A DNA stretch of 5,296 bases, from positions 1 to 5,296 of the forward strand of contig JAKLIU010000156.1 of the NCBI GenBank assembly GCA_022709445.1, written 5' to 3'. A program made the position numbers and the translations under genes. Every line of letters starts with the position of its first letter. The first letter of the stretch is position 1. This DNA is from Spirochaetota bacterium. Its GTDB lineage: Bacteria; Spirochaetota; Spirochaetia; Treponematales; UBA12059. Shown piece after piece: positions 1 through 4,731 of this stretch. The notes beneath the pieces are model-generated. The model made no database searches and was not told the DNA's origin. It was given only the letters and a program-made list of their open reading frames with translations.

Positions 1-191
1 TGACCACCATCATCGCGGCGTTGTTCCTCGCCCAGCTCGGCACCGGGGCCATCCAGGGCTTCGCGGTCAGCCTCGCCATCGGCAACATCACCTCGCTGTT
101 CACCTCGCTGTTCGTCTCGCGCCTCATGTTCGACTTCGACACCGACGTGTTCAAGAGAACCTCGATGTCCATCAGCTGGAGGGTCAAATGA
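1..191 (+). CDS. secD: SecD, C-terminal end (partial, 5' end outside window)
   Basis: This is the last 62 codons of the SecD subunit of the SecDF membrane complex, which uses the proton gradient to help SecYEG/SecA complete protein export on the periplasmic side. Reading begins at base 3. The visible part covers the final two membrane helices, with the family's closing pattern: a helix starting TTIIAALFLAQLGTG, then GFAVSLAIGNITSLFTSLFV, then a short polar tail ending SWRVK. SecD proteins typically have a GxGPIKGFAVTLxIGxxTSxFTA stretch at this position, and the match is close. The stop TGA (189-191) overlaps the secF start in an ATGA, the usual arrangement for translational coupling of secD and secF. 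Identity is confirmed by the SecF directly downstream. Nothing is unusual in the part that can be seen. Confidence 0.93.
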   Translation, partial: TTIIAALFLAQLGTGAIQGFAVSLAIGNITSLFTSLFVSRLMFDFDTDVFKRTSMSISWRVK

Positions 192-1420
192 AGCGCATGA
201 TACGCTTCCACAAGGCGTTCCTGCCCGCCGCGATATTCTCGGCCGTCCTCATCACCCTGGGGCTGGTGGGGCTGTTCGCCAAGGGCTTCAACCTGGGCGT
301 GGACTTCCGCGCCGGCCTCAACCAGTACGTGAAGCTCGTCTTCCCGGCCGCCTCCGTCACCTACGAGGGCGAGGGGTCCCCGGTGCTCAGCCTCTCCGAC
401 AGCACGGCCACGGTCGTGTTCTCGGGCGCGGACGTCCAGGGCCGCACGCTCAGCTACGACCTGCGCACGGTCGGCACCATCGCCGACCTGGCCGTCGCCA
501 TGAAGGCGGACGGCATCACGCTGGCGCCCCGCGACGGCGGCCTGTCCGCCGACCTGCTGGTGCCGACCTACCAGGGCGACTACGTGCTCTCCGCGAACCC
601 GGTGCTCGTGCACCGTACGGCGCGCGCCGCCTCCGAGCTGTACGGCTCGGTCGAGGATATCCGCGCGGCCCTCGCCTCGGTCGGAGACGTCTCGGTCCAG
701 GCCGTCGGCGCGCGCGAGGATTCCGAGTACATCGTGCGCATCCAGGACAAGGGAACCGTGGCGGACTTCAGCACCGTGGTCCCGCCCGGCGTGATCGCCC
801 GCCTCAACGAGGCCTTCGGCGCCGACCGCGCCATCACCATGAAGACCGACTACGTCGGGGCGCGCTTCTCCCAGGACCTGGCAAGCAGTTCCGGCAGGCT
901 GATCATCCTCACGCTCCTGGTGATCATGATCTACGCGACCGTGCGGTTCAAGCTGCAGTTCGCGATAGGCGCGGTGATGGCCATCATCCACGACGGCCTC
1001 ATCATGATGGGCTTCATAGTGTGGAGCGGCATGGAGTTCAACACCTCGTCGATCGCCGCCATCCTGACCATCCTGGGCTACTCCATAAACGACACCATCG
1101 TCATCTTCGACCGCATCCGCGAGGACCGCAGGCTCAACCCGACCGACAAGATGACGACCATCCTGGACAAGTCCATATCCGAGACCATGGGACGCACCGT
1201 CATCACGATCCTCACCACCATGGTGACCGTGCTGGCGCTCTACTTCTTCACCTCGGGGAGCATCAAGGATTTCGCCCTCGCGCTCTTCGTGGGCATGATC
1301 TCCGGCACCTATTCCACGATCTTCATAGCGTCCGGCTTCGTCTCGCTGTGGGACAAGCTGGCCCGCAAGCGCGGCGACACGGGAGCGGCCAAGGCTCCCG
1401 CCCTGACGCCGGCCCCGTGA
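188..1420 (+). CDS. secF: SecF, protein translocase subunit
   Basis: SecF pairs with SecD in the inner membrane to drive late steps of Sec-dependent export. The protein has 410 residues: TM1 at about 11-31, a periplasmic domain at about 44-236, five more helices from about 237 to 386, and an Ala/Pro-rich tail. Family motifs are clear: GVDFRAG (37-43) after TM1, VGARFSQDL (223-231) before TM2, GYSINDTIVIFDRIRE (297-312) in TM4 and its following loop, and SGTYSTIFIAS (372-382) in TM6. The ATG at 188 is chosen because GGAGG (178-182) lies 5 bases upstream and because it overlaps the secD stop. It is longer than E. coli SecF (323 residues); the extra length is almost all in the periplasmic domain (about 190 residues between TM1 and TM2). 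The usual DFxGG motif reads DFRAG, with Ala replacing the first Gly. A terminator follows 18 bases after the stop, so secF ends its operon. Confidence 0.96.
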   Translation: MKRMIRFHKAFLPAAIFSAVLITLGLVGLFAKGFNLGVDFRAGLNQYVKLVFPAASVTYEGEGSPVLSLSDSTATVVFSGADVQGRTLSYDLRTVGTIADLAVAMKADGITLAPRDGGLSADLLVPTYQGDYVLSANPVLVHRTARAASELYGSVEDIRAALASVGDVSVQAVGAREDSEYIVRIQDKGTVADFSTVVPPGVIARLNEAFGADRAITMKTDYVGARFSQDLASSSGRLIILTLLVIMIYATVRFKLQFAIGAVMAIIHDGLIMMGFIVWSGMEFNTSSIAAILTILGYSINDTIVIFDRIREDRRLNPTDKMTTILDKSISETMGRTVITILTTMVTVLALYFFTSGSIKDFALALFVGMISGTYSTIFIASGFVSLWDKLARKRGDTGAAKAPALTPAP

Positions 1421-1438
1421 TCGGCGCATGACGTGACG

Positions 1439-1469
1439 AAAGCCGGCGCGCGAGCGCCGGCTTTTCTTT
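1439..1469 (+). terminator. Intrinsic terminator of the secDF operon
   Basis: The nine-base arms AGCCGGCGC (1441-1449) and GCGCCGGCT (1454-1462) pair perfectly around a GCGA loop, which is a stable GNRA tetraloop. The flanking A residues at 1439-1440 extend the stem against the T tract. The downstream tract TTTTCTTT (1462-1469) supplies the U-run. It lies 18 bases after the secF stop and just before the tRNA promoter, so it separates the two transcription units. Confidence 0.93.
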
Positions 1470-1478
1470 GTCCCGTAC

Positions 1479-1507
1479 TTTACAAAGCATGCCGGATTGG
1501 ATATATT
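1479..1507 (+). promoter_or_regulatory. Sigma70-type promoter of tRNA-Cys
   Basis: A -35 box TTTACA (1479-1484; 5 of 6 consensus) and a -10 box TATATT (1502-1507; 5 of 6) are separated by exactly 17 bases. The predicted transcription start is near 1514, giving a leader of about 11 bases before the mature tRNA. The AT-rich stretch stands out in GC-rich surroundings. Its position between the secF terminator and the tRNA shows that the tRNA is independently transcribed. Confidence 0.85.
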
Positions 1508-1524
1508 CATGCCATGCCGACCGT

Positions 1525-1596
1525 GGCGCCGTACCCAAGCGGTAAGGGAGAGGTCTGCAAAACCTTTATGCAGCAGTTCGATTCTGCTCGGCGCCT
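1525..1596 (+). tRNA. tRNA-Cys (anticodon GCA)
   Basis: This 72-base gene folds into a full cloverleaf. The acceptor arm GGCGCCG (1525-1531) pairs with CGGCGCC (1589-1595). The short D arm is CCC/GGG (1534-1536 with 1546-1548). The anticodon arm GAGGT/ACCTT closes a loop CTGCAAA, with anticodon GCA at 1557-1559 reading the Cys codons UGC and UGU. The T arm AGCAG/CTGCT (1572-1576 with 1584-1588) encloses TTCGATT. The discriminator base is T (1596), U73 in the RNA, a known identity element for cysteinyl-tRNA synthetase. CCA is not encoded (the next bases are GAA), so it must be added by the CCA-adding enzyme. The gene is a monocistronic unit with its own promoter and terminator, lying between secF and the convergent htpG. 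Confidence 0.96.
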
Positions 1597-1602
1597 GAAA
1601 TG

Positions 1603-1640
1603 AAAAGCCCGTCCGCGAAAGCGGACGGGCTTTTGCTTTT
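1603..1640 (+). terminator. Intrinsic terminator of tRNA-Cys, probably bidirectional
   Basis: A perfect 14-base stem (1603-1616 pairing with 1621-1634) closes a GAAA tetraloop (1617-1620). The arms carry AAAAGCCCGTCCGC and its complement, so the stem ends in A:T pairs and the 3' side continues into TTTTGCTTTT (1631-1640). It begins 7 bases after the tRNA discriminator base. Because the outer arm is AAAA on one side and TTTT on the other, the minus-strand transcript from htpG also gets a U tract. It can therefore stop transcription from both sides. Confidence 0.93.
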
Positions 1641-1677
1641 CACGAGGCCGGCCGGAGCGGAGCGGACCGCGGGCGGG

Positions 1678-1713
1678 AAAATGCGAGGGCCGCCCGGCGG
1701 CCGGGCGGCCCTC
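1678..1713 (-). terminator. Probable htpG terminator hairpin
   Basis: The thirteen-base arms GAGGGCCGCCCGG (1685-1697) and CCGGGCGGCCCTC (1701-1713) form a perfect stem with a 3-base loop. It begins 27 bases beyond the htpG stop. Read on the minus strand, the stem is followed by GCATTTTCCC, a short and imperfect U tract (1678-1681). The stem is very strong but the tract is weak, so it may pause or partly terminate htpG transcripts, with the bidirectional hairpin at 1603-1634 as backup. It could also mainly stabilise the mRNA 3' end. Confidence 0.7.
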
Positions 1714-1739
1714 TTGAAACGGGGTCATGCAGGCGCCGT

Positions 1740-3602
1740 TCAGCGCGCGATGAGCCTGTTCATCCTCGCCACGAAATCCGCCGGATCCTTGAGCGGCGCG
1801 CCTTCCACGATCAGGGCCTGGTCCAGGAGCACGAAGGCCACGTCGGCCACTCGGCTTTCGTCGGCCTCCGAGGCCAGCGCTGACACCATCGGGTGGTCGC
1901 CGTTGACCTCCAGGATGGGCTTCACGTCTATGCCCTCCGACTGGCCGATGCTCTTCATGAACTGCTGCAGCTGCATGCTGGGATCGTGCTCGTCCACCAC
2001 GATGCAGGACGGGCTCTCCGACAGGCGCGAGGAGAGCTTGACGTCCTTGACCTGGTCGCCCAGTGCCGCCTTGATCCTGGCCAGCGCCGGCGCGAGATCC
2101 TTCTCCTTCCGCTCGTCCTTCTGCCCCTCGAATTCCTTGTCGGCGCCGGAGCGGTTGACCGCCTTGAGCTCCAGGTCCCCGTACTTGCCGGCCATGGGTA
2201 TGACCAGCTCGTCGATCTCGTCGAAGCAGAGCAGCACCTCGACGCCCTGCTTGCGGTACATCTCCAGGAGGGGGGACTTGCGCAGGCGCTCCTCGGCGTC
2301 GCCGGTGACGTAGTAGATGGCCTTCTGGCCGTCCTTCATCCTGGACTTGTACTCGGCCAGGCTGGTCCAGCCGTCGGCGCCGGTGGACTTGAAGCGCACC
2401 AGCTCCATCAGGGTCTCCCGGTTGCCGAAGTCCGAGTACAGGCCTTCCTTGAGCGGCCGGTTGAACTGCTCGGCGAAGGCGCCGTACTTCTCGCGGTCCC
2501 GGTCGGCCAGGTCCTTGAGCTCGGAGAGCACCTTCTTGACGGAGGCCGAGCGGATGTTGTTCATGACCCGGTTCTGCTGCAGGATCTCGCGGCTCACGTT
2601 GAGCGGCAGGTCCTCCGAATCGATGACGCCGCGCACGAAGCGCAGGTAGGGGGGCAGGAGCTCCTTCTCGTCGTCCGTGATGAAGACGCGCCGGACGTAG
2701 AGCTTGACGCCGGGCTTGTAGTCGGCGCGGTACAGGTCGAAGGGGGCCTTGGACGGCACGAAGAAGAGGCTGGTGTACTCGATGGTGCCCTCCGCCCTGG
2801 TATGCATCCAGAGCAGCGGGGCTTCCTCGGAATCGGACACGTTCTTGTAGAACTCGACGTAGTCCTCGTCCTTGAGCTCGGACTTGTTCCGGCGCCACAG
2901 GGCCTGGGCGCTGTTGACCTGCTCGTCCTTGGCCTTCTTCCTGCCGGTCTTCTTGCCCTTGTCGTCGTACTCGTCCTCTTCCCAGGACAGGCGGATGGCG
3001 AAGGCGACGTGGTTGGAATACTTCCTGACCAGCTCCTCCAGCCGCCAGCTGGACAGGTACTCGCGGCCGTCGTCGTTCATGGACAGGGTCACGGTGGTGC
3101 CGTGGCCGTCACGGGCGGCCGGCTCGACGGCGTAGGAGCCCTTCCCGTCGCTGGTCCAGAGCCAGGCCGCTTCCTCGCCCGCCTTGCGGGTGAGCACGGA
3201 AACCGTGTCGGCCACCATGTAGCTGGCGTAGAAGCCCACCCCGAACTGGCCGATCAGGCTGGAATCGCGCCGCTTGTCCTCAGCCATGGCCGACAGGAAG
3301 CGCCTGGTGCCGGAACGGGCGATGGTGCCCAGGTTCTCCACCAGGTCGGCCTCGTTCATGCCTATGCCGTTGTCCTCCAGGGTCAGGGTGCCGGAGGCGG
3401 CGTCGAATGAGATGCGGATGAGCGGGTCGAAGGCGACGGACTTGTACGCCTCGTCGGAGGCCGAGAGGTACCTGAGCTTGTCGATGGCGTCGGACGCGTT
3501 GGACACGAGCTCGCGGAGGAATATCTCCCGGTGCGAGTAGAGCGAGTGGATGATGAGCTGGAGGAGCTGGTTCACCTCCGCCTGGAACTGGTGCGTGGAC
3601 AT
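1740..3602 (-). CDS. htpG: HtpG, bacterial Hsp90 molecular chaperone
   Basis: HtpG is the cytosolic ATP-dependent Hsp90 chaperone, a homodimer that remodels client proteins, often with DnaK. The 620 residues match the family's usual length (E. coli 624). The GHKL ATPase domain (about 1-215) has ELVSNASDAIDKLRY (31-45; catalytic Glu31, Mg-binding Asn35), DNGIGM (77-82), LGTIARSG (91-98) and GQFGVGFYA (118-126). A charged linker (about 207-227) leads to the middle domain, with LPLNVSREILQQ (332-343) carrying the ATP-sensing Arg338. The C-terminal dimerisation domain ends MNRLIAR, without the eukaryotic MEEVD tail, as expected in bacteria. The ATG at 3602 is chosen because the protein opens at the family start and AGGAG (3615-3611) lies 8 bases upstream. 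The frame stays open for 278 more codons upstream, but those overlap the MBL gene and are not Hsp90-like. It lies 137 bases downstream of the MBL gene. No CIRCE or clear sigma32 site is visible, so heat control is unproven. Confidence 0.97.
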   Translation of the reverse strand: MSTHQFQAEVNQLLQLIIHSLYSHREIFLRELVSNASDAIDKLRYLSASDEAYKSVAFDPLIRISFDAASGTLTLEDNGIGMNEADLVENLGTIARSGTRRFLSAMAEDKRRDSSLIGQFGVGFYASYMVADTVSVLTRKAGEEAAWLWTSDGKGSYAVEPAARDGHGTTVTLSMNDDGREYLSSWRLEELVRKYSNHVAFAIRLSWEEDEYDDKGKKTGRKKAKDEQVNSAQALWRRNKSELKDEDYVEFYKNVSDSEEAPLLWMHTRAEGTIEYTSLFFVPSKAPFDLYRADYKPGVKLYVRRVFITDDEKELLPPYLRFVRGVIDSEDLPLNVSREILQQNRVMNNIRSASVKKVLSELKDLADRDREKYGAFAEQFNRPLKEGLYSDFGNRETLMELVRFKSTGADGWTSLAEYKSRMKDGQKAIYYVTGDAEERLRKSPLLEMYRKQGVEVLLCFDEIDELVIPMAGKYGDLELKAVNRSGADKEFEGQKDERKEKDLAPALARIKAALGDQVKDVKLSSRLSESPSCIVVDEHDPSMQLQQFMKSIGQSEGIDVKPILEVNGDHPMVSALASEADESRVADVAFVLLDQALIVEGAPLKDPADFVARMNRLIAR

Positions 3603-3603
3603 G

Positions 3604-3615
3604 AGGAACTCTCCT
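3604..3615 (-). promoter_or_regulatory. htpG ribosome binding site inside a small hairpin
   Basis: In the htpG leader the Shine-Dalgarno core AGGA can pair with TCCT four bases further on (mRNA-sense AGGAGAGTTCCT), directly before the ATG. The four-pair stem is weak, but it covers the ribosome binding site of a heat-shock gene, the layout expected of a simple RNA thermometer. A second small hairpin lies further up the leader (GCGGC 3641-3645 with GCCGC 3650-3654). The hairpins are visible; the thermosensor role is speculation. Confidence 0.3.
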
Positions 3616-3680
3616 GGTGCGGTGTGTGCCCGGGGGTCGCGCGGCGTCAGCCGCCGGTCCGGTACGGTGCATGCGTCCAG

Positions 3681-3710
3681 AAGATACCCACGCCGGGGGG
3701 GCGTCGGCAA
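3681..3710 (-). promoter_or_regulatory. Candidate htpG promoter
   Basis: On the minus strand, TTGCCG (3710-3705) and TATCTT (3686-3681) each match 4 of 6 bases of the sigma70 boxes and are 18 bases apart. The predicted start is near 3674, giving a leader of about 72 bases. The spacer contains a perfect inverted repeat ACGCC-N5-GGCGT (3690-3704), which could be an operator or simply reflect GC-rich sequence. The boxes are weak, which would fit a gene needing an activator or an alternative sigma factor. Confidence 0.45.
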
Positions 3711-3731
3711 GGAGGGGCGGGGAGGGGCGGG
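3711..3731 (+). repeat. Tandem 10-base repeat forming a G-quadruplex motif
   Basis: GGAGGGGCGG occurs twice head to tail (3711-3720 and 3721-3730). With the next G it gives four G runs of 4, 4, 4 and 3 (3714-3717, 3719-3722, 3724-3727, 3729-3731) joined by single-base loops C, A and C. This is the most stable class of G-quadruplex motif. It sits between the MBL stop codon and the htpG -35 box, with the G-rich strand being the template strand for both genes. Another run of seven G lies at 3695-3701. The motif is directly visible; folding in the cell is not shown. Confidence 0.85.
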
Positions 3732-3739
3732 CCAGGAGC

Positions 3740-4600
3740 TCAGTCGAAGCGGTAGGGCTTCCACTGCTCCACGAAGCCAGGGAAGCCCAGCTCGGCAGCC
3801 CTGTCCCGGTGCTTGTCCACGGCGTCCCCGTAGTGCATGAGCCGGGTCATGGCCCTGATCCGGGGCGGCAGGCCGGCCAGCTCGTCCAGGGATGCGTGCA
3901 CGCCCCCGGTGAACAGCTGGCAGTCGTGGAAGATCGCCTCTATGGGCCAGCGGCCCAGGGCGAACTCCAGCAGCTCCGGGTCGTGGCGGGTGTCGCTGGT
4001 GTACAGCACCCTGCCGTCCAGGACCACCGCGTAGCTGGGGGCGGACAAGCGCCAGTCGGCCGCCGAGTCGGGGATGTGCTTGGTGCGGAACATGGACAGG
4101 CCGATGGAGCCCACCCGCCCCTCGCAGAGCTCGCGGTCGGCGCCGGGCACCGGCGCGAGCGGGACCGTGTCCCAGAAATCGGAAAAGCGCAGCCAGCGGC
4201 CGGAGCTCCGCTCGTTGTAGGCCGCGCCGCCCCGCAGGCTCTTCTCCCACAGTTCCCGGCGGTAGGCATCCGGGGCGGCCATGAGGGGCTTGGTGCGGGA
4301 AACGTAGCGGTTCATGAGCATCACCTCCTCCAGGCCGCCCACGTGGTCGGCATGGGAGTGGGTGATCAGGTAGTTCCGGACGGTCATCACCGAGAGGCCC
4401 AGCAGTGACAGCGCCTCCGGGGTCCTGGTGCCGCAATCGATGAGGAGGTGGTCCTTTCCCTTCACCGCCAGCGCGTTGGTCTGGAAGAACTTCTTGGTGA
4501 ACGCGCTGCCGGCCCCTATGAAGGTGAGGGTGAGCCGGCCGTCGTTCTCCAGGGCCAGCTTCGGCGCCTCCGGGGGGGCTTTTCCTTGGACTTGTTCCAT
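3740..4600 (-). CDS. MBL-fold metallohydrolase, RNase Z / cyclic-nucleotide phosphodiesterase-like
   Basis: This 286-residue cytosolic enzyme has a metallo-beta-lactamase fold and an apparently complete two-metal site: HSHADH (81-86; His81, His83, Asp85, His86), TKH (His175), SDT (Asp203) and HYGD (His256). The first strand LTLTFIGAGSAF (23-34) and LLIDCGTRTPEAL (52-64) resemble RNase Z and related phosphodiesterases rather than beta-lactamases or glyoxalases. HDCQ (225-228) followed by VHASLDEL (234-241) recalls the His-containing motif that RNase Z-type enzymes use with Asp for catalysis. No signal peptide or membrane segment is seen. The insert at about 112-145 is not the usual tRNase Z arm, so tRNA 3' processing is doubtful; cleavage of a cyclic nucleotide or phosphodiester is plausible, but the substrate is unknown. 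The start is uncertain: ATG 4600 fits the promoter but leaves almost no leader and only a weak GGAA site. TTG at 4633 falls within the -35 box. CTG at 4558, with GGAGG 8 bases upstream, would still keep the whole domain. Confidence 0.85.
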   Translation of the reverse strand: MEQVQGKAPPEAPKLALENDGRLTLTFIGAGSAFTKKFFQTNALAVKGKDHLLIDCGTRTPEALSLLGLSVMTVRNYLITHSHADHVGGLEEVMLMNRYVSRTKPLMAAPDAYRRELWEKSLRGGAAYNERSSGRWLRFSDFWDTVPLAPVPGADRELCEGRVGSIGLSMFRTKHIPDSAADWRLSAPSYAVVLDGRVLYTSDTRHDPELLEFALGRWPIEAIFHDCQLFTGGVHASLDELAGLPPRIRAMTRLMHYGDAVDKHRDRAAELGFPGFVEQWKPYRFD

Positions 4601-4609
4601 CGTTCCATG

Positions 4610-4638
4610 ACTATACTGTATCGGGGCCCGCAATTCAA
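4610..4638 (-). promoter_or_regulatory. Promoter of the MBL hydrolase gene
   Basis: Read leftward, TTGAAT (4638-4633; 4 of 6) and TATAGT (4615-4610; 5 of 6) are separated by exactly 17 bases. The predicted start is about 4603, only about 3 bases before the ATG at 4600. The mRNA would be almost leaderless, or translation may begin further inside. It faces away from the promoter at 4664-4693. Confidence 0.7.
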
Positions 4639-4663
4639 AACGGGAATCGCGAATGATCGCCGT

Positions 4664-4693
4664 TTGACATGCCGATGATCTACATGATATAGT
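4664..4693 (+). promoter_or_regulatory. Promoter of the rightward membrane-protein gene
   Basis: A perfect -35 box TTGACA (4664-4669) is followed after 18 bases by TATAGT (4688-4693; 5 of 6). The predicted start is near 4700, giving a leader of about 32 bases with AGGAGG before the TTG start. Two copies of ATGATC (4653-4658 and 4675-4680) flank the -35 box 22 bases apart. An inverted repeat ATAGT-N6-ACTAT (4689-4704) spans the -10 box and the start site. Either could bind a regulator; neither matches a site I recognise. Confidence 0.8.
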
Positions 4694-4731
4694 AAGGTCA
4701 CTATTCTGTTTCGGGAGCCAGGAGGGCGGGG

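Noticed and set aside
1525..1640. tRNA-Cys as an attachment site for an integrated element.
   Set aside because: No integrase gene and no duplicated tRNA 3' end are seen in the window; the gene is followed at once by its own terminator and then htpG.
1507..2898. A 463-codon minus-strand frame overlapping htpG, the terminators and the tRNA.
   Set aside because: It lies in an alternative frame of htpG, runs through the tRNA and both hairpins, and has low-complexity Arg/Gly/Pro composition.
1893..3410. A 505-codon open frame on the plus strand opposite htpG.
   Set aside because: It is the antisense shadow of a GC-rich gene: Val/Leu/Gly/His-rich composition, no recognisable motif, and no ribosome binding site or promoter. 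HtpG is unmistakable on the other strand.
3603..3739. A CIRCE element or sigma32 promoter before htpG.
   Set aside because: No TTAGCACTC/GAGTGCTAA-type inverted repeat and no properly spaced CTTGAA/CCCCAT boxes are present.
3603..4436. The htpG reading frame stays open for 278 codons upstream of the ATG, suggesting a fused N-terminal domain.
   Set aside because: The extension overlaps the MBL gene in another frame on the same strand, has the Arg/Pro/Gly-rich composition of a GC-rich shadow frame, and a good ribosome binding site and the family start are at 3602.
4598..4633. The TTG at 4633 as start of the MBL gene.
   Set aside because: It lies at the edge of the predicted -35 box, has no ribosome binding site, and adds 11 residues with no family resemblance.
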